DNA of 64,000 nucleotides from Podospora comata. Lineage: Eukaryota; Ascomycota; Sordariomycetes; Sordariales; Podosporaceae. The stretch covers positions 3,162,001-3,226,000 of the forward strand of contig CP071498.1 in NCBI GenBank assembly GCA_017354895.1, in the 5' to 3' direction. How positions within the stretch are numbered: position 1 is the stretch's first letter; every line of letters begins with the position of its first letter. Shown piece after piece: positions 46,371 through 58,451 of this stretch. The notes beneath the pieces are model-generated. The model saw nothing but the letters and a program-made list of their open reading frames with translations, did not search any database and had not been told where the DNA came from. A program made the position numbers and the translations under genes.

Positions 46371-49300
46371 GATGATGTCTGTGGGTATGTGTGTCTGTCT
46401 AGGATAGTCCTTCCCCCAAGAGAATAACCGCAGACAGACTGAGCGACCAAGAGAAACTGGTGGTGGTGATGGTTCGGGACCGGGTGTGGTCAGGGACAAG
46501 CCGACTTATAACCACTTTTGGGCAGGAAGGGAATGACGATGGTGGGAGGAGTGGGTTCTATGGTGTAGTTGTCGAACCAAGGAAGGAAGCGAACAGGAGA
46601 GCGGATGGTCGGGCCGTGGTGGACCGTGTCTGCGGTTCTTGACAGGACCCGTTTCTGGTGGAGTAAGAACGAAGGGTCTGGGGGCAGGACCTGGAGGCTC
46701 TCGCCGTGCCAATCCTACCGTAACAGCGGCTCCCAAGATGCAGAGTCGCAACTTCGGTCCCAGCAACCCGAAAGTCGTAACAGCAGAGTCTGCCTTGGTC
46801 AGGGCGGAAGTCAAGTCGTCAGATCCGTTTGGTCCACTGGGCCTGGAAAGAAAGAAGGTGAATTTGGGGGGACAGGTCACAGGACGAGTCACGACCGGCG
46901 AGATATGTAGGTTTAAAGGTTTGGAGGGCACCTGGGCTCCATGAGAGCAACAGGGGGGGGGGGAGGGGGAGTGAATAGCCTCTCACCCATATTGAGTATG
47001 CCGGATGTGGCAGTTGGGTATGGTTCGACATGTGCCGGCCAGTGGTGCTGGGATGGCTGTGAATGACTTCATTGCACTGGTGGCAGTATCTTGGTCTTGG
47101 CCCCTCCAGGGCAATTGCCGCCGCCCCGCGCTTGCTCGTATCACCGCAGGCGTGTTTGCAGACACCAGCGTCCCAATTAGGATGTCTGAACAATATTTGA
47201 AGCGAGATTATTTTATCGTGCCGCCAGTGCAGCTTGGCCGAGGTACATGACGTCTACGGTAGGCAGACAGTAGTCCCTCCGCAGTCCGCGTTTCGGCCAC
47301 ATCCCCATAAAAATGCCATGATTATCCATATTACCCCCCGGATTCGACGGCGGACTCTGCACGTCCACCCCATGACACGTGGGACCCCGGGGAATAGATT
47401 TTTCAGCGGTACACAGCCAGAGCCTGATTGTACCCAAATCGAACGAGCGGGCGAAGGGGGGTGAGGGTGAGGAGTACGGATCGAGATCCTGCCCTGATGA
47501 TCAGTCTTGGAGTCGCCGTAGCAGCACCGCAAGAGACCGCAACTGCCCCGAAGTGAGCCCGTGACTGGTGGAGCGCAAGTCAACACTGGTTCTTCCAGAC
47601 GTGGGTTGAGGGGTTGGGTGTGTGTATGGGTGCACATGTATGCTCGAAAAGGCACTAGGAAGCGAATGGGAAAGGGCAGCGAAAAAAGGAAGCAAAAATG
47701 GTAGTCCAGAACCAGAAGAGGGCGCACAGAAGAGGAAGCACTCGCCCCAAAAGGAGAACCATGGATGGTCGCGGGTGATCCCGACTGCGACTTTCGGAGA
47801 CGCATCAGGACAGGACAGGAAAATAGGCGCGCCTTGACGTCTGGTGCTGCCGTGCTGGTGAGGGGCCCCAGGATATTGGCGCGGGAAGACGGGCGTGCGG
47901 CAAAGAGAGACGAAAGTCTGGGGACCCCAGGTTTTTGCGGCTTCTTTTTTTCTTTTCTGCCTCGTTTCGGTTTCATGCAAGATTTTGAGGAGTGCATTTC
48001 GGCAGCCACTCCCTCTCCTCCGCCACTCCGGCAACAGAAAGAGGAGAGATCTGATCTGGCGGGACCTGGTCAGTCTCGCCGCCGCGCCGGAACACCCTGG
48101 ATACCTTGCTAGATAGTATGGGGCGCGGGGCCTCACCTTAACACATCTTAGCTCGCCAGGTCCCATGAAACCGTCCTTCATTTAAATCGGTCCATTTAAT
48201 CGACTGTTGGGACGATGGGTCATAAATGCCTCGTATGTTGACGGTGGTTAGAATTCCGCTTCTGCCGCAGGTCGGGGTTCAATTGCACGTGTGATCAGTC
48301 TCCCTTCCACCTCCGTCATCAGGGTTGTGTGAGCTGTGCAGGTACAAGTAGGGTGGAAGGAGCCAGGGAAATGGCGGGGAAAGCATGAAGGCGGGCAGAA
48401 CAGACAGAGAAAGGTACATACCTGATGGAGGCAACCTGGCAACTTGCAAGATTTTCGGCTTGCCCGCGGGGGTATTAACGGCGGTATCTGCACCGTTGAA
48501 CCGTTCAATGCCACCTTGATGTGGCCCGTGCTTCCTCAATGACACCCTCTGCCCCCACCAGATCTAGACCGCACCAAGACCGCGCTGCTAGCTGCGGATC
48601 ATGGGTTGACAGAAATAGTCGGCGTAACCCAAAACTGACGACCGAGTTCCCCTCCCTCAGCTCCTCTTAAAGCCAAGGCGGCGGAATCCTCAGCTCAGGG
48701 CAACAACAAAAGGGAAACCCGGACATGGTGTTGCACCTTCTCTTCCAGCTGTCGGTCCATTGCCTGTCAGGTGCTCACAGAGTGTAACACAACTTTGATA
48801 CCCGAAGCTGTTGAGGGTGTCAACCAAAGGGTATTTTGGTTAGGGTTTATGTCAGCCTGCATATGACGGGCAGTACTCGGATGAACCTACTGCGTGATGC
48901 GGTACGCGAGCTGCTTTCCCCATATATGTGCACCGCACGCGAGTCCGACCTCTGTTGACACCCAGATATAACAAGCTGTGGCTGTGATTGCATCATTCAG
49001 GGACGACGCGGCTGATTTTCATGTTGAGAACCTTCCAGCCCCTCGGAATAATAGCTGGTGTTTACCGTCTGAAACTCTTGGCCAATCAAAGGAAATAGCT
49101 ATCAGCGAGATAGCAATGCTCGATGGGCCCGTTGTCACATGAATTCGGTCAGAACCCAAAACCTCGGGGCTGTCCAGCCTGATGGTTCACCGCAAGCTCA
49201 AGTTACATCACATATTATGACTGGTTACAGTTTAACGTAGATCCAGGGATATGTTTTGGCAGCTTTCCTCAGAGTCTGGTATGGAGGGAGATCTCCTGGT

Positions 49301-52300
49301 CGCTTATGACACCGGTATGCGAAATTTCTTTATCAGGTGTTAGGAGAACTCCTGAAACTGTCTGTCTAGTTATTCTATGAGGTACAAAGGGTCCGGAGAA
49401 CAACTATCTCTTTTCGCAGACTCGGGGAGAATCGGAAATAGAGGTCATAAAGACAGCACGTTTACGACTATTGACATCTGAGTGAAGCAGCCATCACCAA
49501 GATCAAGAGATTTATGGCTCTTCATGTTAAATGTGCTTCCAACAGAATTGCAACCGTACCGGGCCACACTGACAAAGATATGTTCCATCAACTTGAGCAA
49601 ACTCCTCCTCATGCATGAACTCTTCTACCATTTTTACGAACACCCAAAACCAAAGAACGTGGTTGAGAATCGACGGTGTTGTGTTCCCAAATCCAAGACG
49701 AGAAAACCGGGGTTCGGGCTTTAATAGCTGCTCCCTGATTGGTCAATTCATGCCTGCCACTTCCTGTTTCGGAAGGTACACCTCCGGCTTTGCTCTACTC
49801 GCCAACCACTCGCTACCGACTGCCAACCATCGACCACACCCATTCGAGAAAGAAACGCGCTTGCCGCGGAGCACTAGCCGCCGATCTTGAGACTTTCTGA
49901 GAAAGCGCATTGCCGTTGCACACACCGCTTCTGCAAGTTTGTGGGGTGCTTTTTGGCGAGCTTCCCGTTTTTCCAGCGTGGGGTGGGAGTTTTGGCTGTG
50001 TGAGACACCCTAACCCTCTTCTTGCCTCATCTCGCTCACTTAACACACCAGACAAACAACCAAGACCAGTATGACGGTTATGCTCCCGTCCTGCTATCAC
50101 ATCAAGAGTTTAATGCTTCGCAGAAATGCTGGGCAACCTCCATTCGAGGCTTCCAAGCTGTCGATCTCCCACCTTCCCGAAAGAATCACACGCACACCTC
50201 CCGCGACCAAGCAAGCTGCTGATAGCCTCACCCTCACGACATTTATCGGCCTCTCAATCAACATCTTGGCCCAAGCCACGCCGTTTCATTGAGAATCCCC
50301 CAACATCCATATTCGCCCCGAAACAGGATTCACCTACCTCATTATGACCCGTCTACCAAATTTCCGACTTTGTCAACAAATGGGCTCGAAGTCATCCAGA
50401 GCCACCAGATGCTGATGTTGGAGTGAATGCCGAGACAGTAAACTTGCACAGCATCTGCATACGACCCACCCTTTTTAGCCTGTATTATCCCAAGCTGACA
50501 GCCTGACAGGTCTCACTCAGCAGTGAACATCCATCCAATCTGGCATCGTCTTGTCATATTCAAGCATTTCATATTCATTCAGCGCCCCCATCAGGTTGTA
50601 TTCAACATACATCGATACAATCGCAGATCAAGAAACGACATGTGACAATAATCTACCGCTTCTTTACCCCAGACCCTATAAGACGACCCATCCCTGCAAC
50701 CCAATATCTCGTCTCAGCCCTCCACCTCCTCATCAAGTCGCCCCGATCTCCTTCCCTTTGTGCCATGTGCATCATGAGCTCTCAGCCAGTCAGATCATGT
50801 CGATCGTGGTTCTAGAACCCCCGGCACTGATCTTAGACAGCGGCAGATCTCATCTTCACGACGATACGCACCTCGACACGGGGAAAAAAGGCTCCACAAA
50901 TCTTCCTTCCACTCATCAATGATTTCCATTGGTCTGGTACTGCCGTTGTTGCCTTCTGCGAGGGGACAGGCGTCGGAACATTTCGCACTTGTCGGGATAC
51001 CCGGGGTAAATAGATATTGATGGCGATCCCTCTGGCTCTACATAACCGGCATATTCTCAAGCGTTACGAGCCAACCGTTCACCTTTCGTCCATGTCCCGT
51101 GTCTGCCCGTCCCCGTTTCTTCGTCGTGGTGCCTATGAGGGGAACCAAACCAAGCCCGGCGGCTCTCTGGAAATCTTCATCGCGAGATTGGTCTACAAAT
51201 CTCCCTGGGAAGATGCCAAAGGGAAAGCACAAAGCCATCTCGGGGATATCTCGCGAAGCCTGAGCAGGCGCCCAGTGGGCATCAATGCCATCCGACCCGG
51301 CCTAAGACCGAATACCGTTGATACTGCAACAAGAAATTAACCTCGTCGACAGTCTCAGCACTCTATGCTATATTCCAGCCCAAATATTGACGATCGACCT
51401 TGGTTTGGCCTCGGGCGTGTTACGGGTCTCACTAATAGGCCCCGAAAGACCAAGCGGCAGGACTCTCTGCCTATCATATATCAGCCTTGGATGGACACCC
51501 CTGCCTTGTAAATACCCCTTTCCAAGGCAAAAGTCAAGATAACTGATAGCGTCTATGACGGCCAGTGACGCCTTGATCATTACCGCTTCCACCTGAACAT
51601 CGAGATCGTGGCATTACAGCCAACTTGCTCGTGTACGCTCTTTTCTTCCCACCATTCATGAGAGGCAAACGACACTTGTGGTTTTCATACCAATAGGTAC
51701 TGTGATCCCGATACCCCGCCGGCCTGACATTGCTCCCAGAGTGTGAAGGAGCCCCCAGGTTCCGAAGTCAATATTGACTTTTCCTCTGGTTGGCGCCCGT
51801 GTCAAGGATAAGCGAGCGAGCGGAGGCGAACCATACACTCCATGTTCACCCGCGGTTATTTTAACGCTCACTCTGCAGTTTTCTTTTCCCCCCACGAACT
51901 AAATAAAACTAGCGCAACGGGGCCCCGTTAAATAGCCTACAAAAGCTTCAACCGCTAAACCAGCGTCGAGACTTGTCAAACTTGTCAAACGGGAAGGGAG
52001 TCTGGGTCGCTCTTGGCAGGGCACTAGTTTGAGAAGCTAAAACAGGAGGAAAGGGATGGGAGAAGTGAAATAGATGATGCAATATCTGCGTGTGAATCGG
52101 GCTTGATTGCAAGTTTGAGGCTGTGCTGGGGAGTAGTAGCTGAGGGGTGGGGAGAGGTCGAGGCGGGGGGGAAGGTGGTTATTTGGGTCTGAAATCCACG
52201 GGCGGTGCCTGCCCGTGTGGTGCACAAGTAGGAGCTGATCGAAAGGAAGTAGACGCAAGGCGATGACACACTTGGGAAGGGGAACGATGAAAGTAAGACG

Positions 52301-53861
52301 CCATAAAGAAGGGACCACAGAAAAAAAAAGAACAAGATGACAAGTGAGCAGCTGTGCTTATCCCGGGCTTTGGTCTCAGCTCCAGAATGATGGTGTTTTT
52401 TGCCCACCTAGCTTCACTCTCGACTGTGTAGCAGCAAAGTCGAGCTAGTCTCACTGGTCACTCTCTGGTAATCGAAGAAGATTGCATACCTAAAGTCTCG
52501 CATTCCAACATATCATCCCCATTCCAGACCCTCCAACTTGAATACAACGTACATCCCACCTTTTCCTCCACCACAGGTCTGCTACAGGACCAAGATACCA
52601 CCGATCATCCGATAACGCAAGGAAACGGAGACCATCACTTCTAATCTGATATCATCATCTTTTGTCGTCCCCTCTCAAGCTTGGATCTGTCCCGTGGTGG
52701 TGATGCAAAGCGGAGACTGACCAACCGCGCGCCCGCTTGTGACGGAGCTAGGGCCCGAAAGCTCCGGCGAGACAACCACATCCCACTTCTGAGCTCGTTG
52801 TGGGTCTCGGTATTCCTCTGTAGATCTGGCGGGCCGGGAGCCGGTATCTTTGAGAGATCATGATGTACCTATTCGTGATGACTTGAGGGTGAGAAAGTTC
52901 ATCGGCCGCAAGGCATCAACTACGTGAGATAGGTAGGGTGGCTGTGCAACTTATGTTGTTATACCTTGAGGTTTACGCTATGCATAGAAAGAAAGGTATA
53001 CGATGAAGGGAATTTTCAGGATCCGAATTGTTGTCATTTTGATCTCGCAACATGAATAAGCCTGGCAGGAGATGGCATAGATGGTTATCGCGATGGGGTA
53101 GATTGTTCTCTGTTATCGGGATGGAGGCCTGATAGCCTCGCTTGTCGCCCAACGGGTTGCTTTCGTCATTGGGGATGACCGGGTAGACGGTACGCTTCAA
53201 GAGGCTGGCCAAGGAGTAACCATCGAGATCACGCTCGGCTTGCCCAGTTTGTGCTGCCTGGGGGCCTGTAAACCGTTGGAGATGAGGCGTATGATCGGCC
53301 ATTGTGAGGATGAAAGTCGCGCACTGGAGATGACGCACCCTTGAGACGATGCAGCTGATGATGATGTCTTGCATGACTGCAGCTTGTTGGTTGTATACCG
53401 CCACCCAAAATCAACGAAGTAAGTCGAAAGTACTTTCGCAAGATAAATATCGGGTGTGTCTTCTGGCGCCACCCCACCGAGACACTACGCTCGGAGACAT
53501 GGTCTGCTTCCTGTTGACTCCCTAGATACTTTGAGGTGATCATGGGTCTTATATCCCTCACGATCAGTCTCGTCGTAAGAACCGGTGAATTTGACACGTC
53601 CACTTGGGCATTGCGAATGCAGTATAGGTATGAAGGTATGTATCAGGGCTCGACTGAGAACCGCCGCCCGCCTATCAGGATCACTGGGGAAACCGTGGAT
53701 GTCTTTCTAGTAACTGCACGTGGAAGGAAACGTACGAGATTTTCAATTTGGCTTTACACCAGACACGCGTGAGAGGATATCAGATGTCAATTGAGTGTTT
53801 CTGATGATCTGGTCGAAAGATACGAGGCTAGGTATCACTTTCACTGGGGACCCAAGGCTAC
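46371..53861. other. 7.5-kb gene-poor region
   Basis: No gene with recognisable features lies here, in a window that otherwise averages one gene per 2-3 kb. 46.4-48.2 kb is GC-rich and may include a long tmpA leader. From 48.5 to 53 kb composition is mixed, with frames of 60-120 codons on both strands. A weak 110-codon candidate at 52973-53302 is listed separately. No terminal repeats, transposase or reverse-transcriptase motifs were seen. Confidence 0.5.
52973..53302 (-). CDS. weak hypothetical protein candidate (110 aa)
   Basis: A minus-strand frame from an ATG at 53302 to a stop at 52973 encodes a hydrophilic 110-residue peptide beginning MADHTPHLQRFTGPQ. It has no signal peptide, membrane span or known motif. 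It lies just downstream of the frameshifted nuclease-like gene on the same strand. Codon character is not distinctive, and it may be chance. Confidence 0.15.
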   Translation of the reverse strand: MADHTPHLQRFTGPQAAQTGQAERDLDGYSLASLLKRTVYPVIPNDESNPLGDKRGYQASIPITENNLPHRDNHLCHLLPGLFMLRDQNDNNSDPENSLHRIPFFLCIA

Positions 53862-54468
53862 CTAAGATAATCTAGCAGTGGGTTTTGGGCTGTACCAGCT
53901 CCTCCACATGACATTGACACCATTACCCTTCTCAAAGTTCCAGTTTGCAAGGCGATTGTCGTTGGGTTTGCCCATATCATCATCCACCCAGAATCCGACA
54001 GCCCAGAGCCTCGCATGATCTTTCCCAATCACAACATCCTCCAGTTTGTCCCAATCATCTAGCAGACCTCTGAGAAATTCAGTTGTGTTCTGAGTGGGAG
54101 TCTTGCACTTGAACTCGAAAAGGTGCCAGGGCTGAGTTGGACCAGCGTTACCATAGATGTTCAAATCCACACGCCTCAGGTCATTGTAGACGAACGTCTC
54201 GCGTCTCAGCCCGGCGCCTGTGTTATATCCTCGCAGATCAGCTCAAGTTCGATGTCAGGGTCATAAGACATGAAATCTATTTCATCGTACCGTTTAGTTG
54301 CACAGCTAGACGGTATCCCAAATCAGCTTGCAACCATGCTTCCCAACCATATCCGAATTGATGAATGCGTGAGACTTTCTGACTGTTCTCTTTCACCCAA
54401 CCCAAAATGATCTTTTTGATGGGTTCTGGCTTGTCCGGGCTGAAATAGGCTGCCTGCATGGAAGACAT
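53862..54468 (-). pseudogene. frameshifted gene with PD-(D/E)XK nuclease-like signature
   Basis: Three consecutive minus-strand segments in different frames read as one protein of about 200 residues. Segment A (ATG at 54468 to about 54292) has IHQFGYGWEAWLQADLGYRL. Segment B (about 54293-54212) has KRYDEIDFMSYDPDIELEL. Segment C (about 54215-53862) has ETFVYNDLRRVDLNIYG, then WHLFEFKCKTPTQNTTEFL. Each junction needs one missing base and there is room for no intron: the frames abut within a few bases, next to an A run (about 54294) and a CCCGG (about 54210). The order Glu in WEAW, Asp in VDLN, then ExK in FEFKCK fits a PD-(D/E)XK fold. Either a recent pseudogene or two assembly errors. Nuclease activity is inference only. 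Confidence 0.55.
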
Positions 54469-55789
54469 GGTGAAGCTGGGCTGCTTTGAGACAGGCTTTC
54501 AACAAAAGTTTGAATGTGTGTGTGATGATGACGAACTTGGATCTTTTCGACTTTGGATGATTGCAGAGATCTTTAGGCATGTAGAGGGCAGCACTCAGGC
54601 TCAGGTTCTTATTCTCGTGGAATGAGATGGAGCCGAATGCTTGATCCAGTGTGAACGCCTCCGCCAAACAGCAGCTTGATCGTCAACCATTCCCGATGAA
54701 GCATCGAAGAAATCACCCGGACCAAAAAAGAAGGTTATTTCCGCCCAGGAATACATTGCACATCCCTTGCTTGACCGAGAGCGAGAACGTCCGATGACCT
54801 CGCAATGAGTTCCAGCTCAGCTCCATTGTGGGCACGAAGTGTGTGGGGGGATTCCGTCATGTTCAATGTTGCTCCGGCGGTTAAAACCGAACCTTTCCAA
54901 ACTTGTGATGTCTGAATGGATGTGTAAGAACTTCAATAGTCATCTTTAGTCATTCTCACAGATCATTCATTATTCCAAGTATTGAAATGGCGCAGACATC
55001 CAAATTCGGTAGGTTTCATCGTTCGTTGCTAGACCCCGCTCTGACTTCTCAGCTGGTGATATGTATGCAGGAACCTCAATTGAGCGGCTACCAGGGTTTC
55101 TATTGGATTTCAGCTGGCTAAAATGTTACTCGCGAAGCACGCGGAGGATCGGTCGCAAATTTTGACGTGATAGTCTAGACTCCTATATTCCGTACGGCTT
55201 AATCGGCTGAAGACGTGAAGCGCGGTAAAAGTGGAAACTTGACATTTCATCACGGTGATAGACGAGGCTCTTTGAGCACCGAAGATGGATGTGATGTGAT
55301 CAGTTCATCTTTGCAATCGGGGAACTCCTTTCTCCGACACCACCTCGTCTGAAGTTAAACTAAAGTCGACATGCAGTCACAGTTCGACAGAACTTGGCGG
55401 GTCTGATCCGAGGTGTTATGTGATTTCTCACACTAGTTCTTCTTGAAAGCCTCAACCAGCCAGCCATCTGAATCTAATTACACAGTGATGATTTCCACGC
55501 TCAACTGACCCCTTCGGAGTGAAGGGTAGAGGCTGTTACCGCCCTAATCGTCGGTCTCTGAGATCGTGGTATGCGGGTAGAGCGGTAAAGCCGATCAACG
55601 TCATTTGTAGAGAATTCCAAACGTGAAGGAATTTCAGGCTCTCTCCACGCAGATAGCTTATAGCACAACGAGCCCATTGTTGGTCTCAAGTGATCATAAA
55701 TGCCAACCAGCTAATGAATTATTACAAAATACAATTGGAAATACCTGAAAACCAATACAAACAGCAAAAGAAAAACAGTTGCCCAAAGC
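54469..55789. other. intergenic region
   Basis: This 1.3-kb interval lies between the broken nuclease-like gene and the 491-residue gene. A minus-strand frame at 54323-54667 overlaps the start of the broken gene but shows no supporting signals. No other element was recognised. Confidence 0.45.
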
Positions 55790-57265
55790 TTACAGCTTCG
55801 CCTTTTCCTGGCCACCTTCAGCTTCGGTGTCATCGTACTTGATAGACATGAACTTCCCAGGGTAATACTTGGCAGCCCACATCTGCGCCAGCATCTTCTG
55901 ATCAATATCCTTCAGGTAGTAGTTGATGGGAACGCCGGCACTGCCCTCTGCGGCCTTCTTCAAATAGTCGTCCAGCGCCGTCATCATCGAGTTAACGTCC
56001 AGGACTTTGTTTTGTTCATTGTCGATGACCGCCAGCGCGCTGAGCGAGGACTCAATGGCCTTCCCCTGCATCTCGGAGGCCTGGCCACTCGTTCGCGAAG
56101 CCTCAGCCATGGACTGCACCGTGGCCTGCTCTGATGTCGTGGCGTTCTGTATGGCGGCGACGGCTGCCATGTTGGCCTTTGGGTCAAACTCGGCAAACCT
56201 CTCGGCCGTCTTCTTGACCAAGCTGGCCACCATTGAAGGAATAACGCCCATCGTCAGGACTGTCACGTGAGACTGGACGTTCTGCTGACTGAGGAGGTTC
56301 TTGACGTCGCTGGCAAACTTGGCGTTGACGCCTACTTTACCCTCAGCTCTGGCAAACCAGGCACCCGTGTCCATGGTGCGCTGCATGGACATGGCTGCGG
56401 CCTCCATGGTCTCAGAGGCAGAGGTCTGCGTGGAGTTGAGAATGTGGACCATGCCGATGAAGCTCGATCCAAAGGTGGTGCCGGAGATGATGGAGAATTT
56501 CTCCTTGTCCTCTTGGCTCTCGTTCATAGCACACTTCATCATGCTGCTGCCGCTCGTCGGATCCAGCTTCTTGCCGGGGTAGAGATGGTTCCACACCTTG
56601 ATGGCCTTGTCGACGTGCATCACGAAAGGGGCCACGATCGATGCGTTCTTGTGCGTGCAGCTCACAGACAGCACGAGGGTACCCTCGATGCTGTGCGATT
56701 TCACTTGCCGGCTGACCTGACTCGAAGCTGCGGTGCCGATCTTCATGGACTGGTCGGTGCCAAAGACGCCGCTGACGGCGCCCGACACGTACGAGGCGAT
56801 CTGGGCGCTGTAGGCAGACGAGTTCTGCGAGTTTGAGTCGAAGGAGAAATACTGAACATCCATGTTCATGGTGTCGGCGGCAAGTGGCATTGTCTTGATC
56901 TCACTGCGCAGGTAGTCGACAGGGCTTTCGATCTGCTTGTGAACCGAGTGTATCTTCTGACGCAGTTGCTGGATCTGAGGCTCGGCCGCCATTCTGGCAG
57001 CTGCATACGTGACCGCGGCCTTCTCCACGGCGTCGTTCAGCTTCTTCAGCTCCTCGTCCAGAGCATCAGTCTTGATGCCAAGGTTTCTGAGTTCGGTCTT
57101 GGTCATCGTCAGACCTCTCTTGGACGAGATGAGAGAGTTGAGAGCATCGTGAGCGGCGTCAACAGGGGCTTGCAACTTTGAAATGGCTTCGACATTCGCC
57201 AGTGCCTCCTCGCTCACCACGCTCATCAACACCAGACTCGGGTCGTAGGGTATGGAGCTAGGCAT
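55790..57265 (-). CDS. hypothetical helical protein, 491 aa, single exon
   Basis: An uninterrupted 491-codon frame starts at the ATG at 57265 (MPSSIPYDPSLVLMSVVSEE). Residues about 15-125 are predicted as long amphipathic helices with heptad-like spacing. Residues about 150-300 are Ser/Gly/Val-rich with strand-like pieces (SIEGTLVLSVSC, FSIISGTTFGSSFIGMVHIL). Residues about 300-440 return to Ala/Met-rich helix (MEAAAMSMQRTM, IQNATTSEQATVQSM). There is no signal peptide and only marginal hydrophobicity, so the protein is probably soluble. Coding character is strong. The family was not recognised. The alternation of helical bundles around an amphipathic strand core is compatible with a membrane-inserting protein, but that is speculation. 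It diverges from PEX11. Confidence 0.75.
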   Translation of the reverse strand: MPSSIPYDPSLVLMSVVSEEALANVEAISKLQAPVDAAHDALNSLISSKRGLTMTKTELRNLGIKTDALDEELKKLNDAVEKAAVTYAAARMAAEPQIQQLRQKIHSVHKQIESPVDYLRSEIKTMPLAADTMNMDVQYFSFDSNSQNSSAYSAQIASYVSGAVSGVFGTDQSMKIGTAASSQVSRQVKSHSIEGTLVLSVSCTHKNASIVAPFVMHVDKAIKVWNHLYPGKKLDPTSGSSMMKCAMNESQEDKEKFSIISGTTFGSSFIGMVHILNSTQTSASETMEAAAMSMQRTMDTGAWFARAEGKVGVNAKFASDVKNLLSQQNVQSHVTVLTMGVIPSMVASLVKKTAERFAEFDPKANMAAVAAIQNATTSEQATVQSMAEASRTSGQASEMQGKAIESSLSALAVIDNEQNKVLDVNSMMTALDDYLKKAAEGSAGVPINYYLKDIDQKMLAQMWAAKYYPGKFMSIKYDDTEAEGGQEKAKL

Positions 57266-58451
57266 GGTGTTGAGTTTGGTGGGCCAAAATGTAGAAGAGA
57301 AGTAAAGAAAAGTGTCCTGTTGATCTCGAAAATCAAGTTCAACGGCGTCAAGAGTTTGTGGGATGTGAGACTAGAGCAGGTGAGGATTGGAAAGTAGGAA
57401 TCTTATGATTCATAATCACATTGAAGCAAGCCAACTTGGTAAAGCACATTTTCGGAATAGCTGTCTTTTGATCATTTGATTGCCCATCTCTCGAAACGAA
57501 AATAGTTGCAGGTGCCTCTGTGCTCCAGGCAGCCACGGAAGCGCCGTTCGGGCCATAGTCCGGGTGTCCATATGGGAGCTGAAAAGACCAACAATCGATC
57601 GACAGGATGGAACTTTGTGCAGCACATACCTATCCATATCGAGTGCCACCTACAGCTACTAGGGCGTGATGTCGGTCGTGATATGAGACGGAGGACTACT
57701 CCTCTGGTCGTGCCTTTGTGATCAGCGGAAGTGACAGAGGATCCGTTGCTCCTTCAACAGGCCTATTGGATTCTGGACTCGACACTAGCGAAGTCGACTT
57801 GACCAGTTTGAGGAAGATGTCGTGTGCTCTTCCAGAGCTGATGGTTGAAGGGATCTTCATTACTTTCGGCCTCCGCACGACCGACGAGGAGGAGGTTTCA
57901 TTGAATCCGAAAGGTGTGTGCCGAATTGGACCCGGTGAAACCATCATGTCTCTTCTAGGAAGACAAGTAGCTGGTTAGTGTAATTTTCTGAGCTGATCGC
58001 GGAACTATTTGCAATTGCTCGTAGTCTGATACGACCTTGATGGGAGTGAGAGGTTTGTTTGAATCAAAGAGATGTCGTCTGGACTTGACGCTAGTGAGAT
58101 CAGTCCCTATATTTTACGGGCGGTTAACCTGCATGGTCACGGGTAGGCACTTTGGGGGATGTAAGCCTTCCCGAGCGGGCTGTTGGAGGGTTTCATTGGA
58201 TCCTCAATATTGGACGGCCATATTGGGTCTAGACCCCCGTTCGCGTTTGAGCTGATCCTGCACGTCATGCCCTGCCGACATGGAGCAGGTCTCAACCAGC
58301 CCAACGTCTTTCGCCGCCCTGCTACGCTTCTTTCGGTTTGATTGTCACATCCAAGCTAACCCACAGCTAATGTATATGAGAAGCACGAGCATATCAATAT
58401 GTTCACAGGACAATTAGCATTACCATATTCATCGCATATTGAGCAGCCATC
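57266..58451. other. divergent intergenic region
   Basis: This is the shared promoter interval of the 491-residue gene and PEX11. Plus- and minus-strand frames at 57696-57978 overlap each other and neither is convincing. No regulatory motif could be assigned. Confidence 0.45.

Noticed and set aside
47254-48181. Minus-strand frames of 226-251 codons in the gene-poor region
   Set aside because: The two frames overlap each other, composition follows GC-rich DNA, and no motif, signal or splice support was seen.
57696-57978. Overlapping plus and minus frames in the 491-residue/PEX11 promoter
   Set aside because: Both strands are open over the same bases, which is compatible with chance, and neither has start-context or homology evidence.
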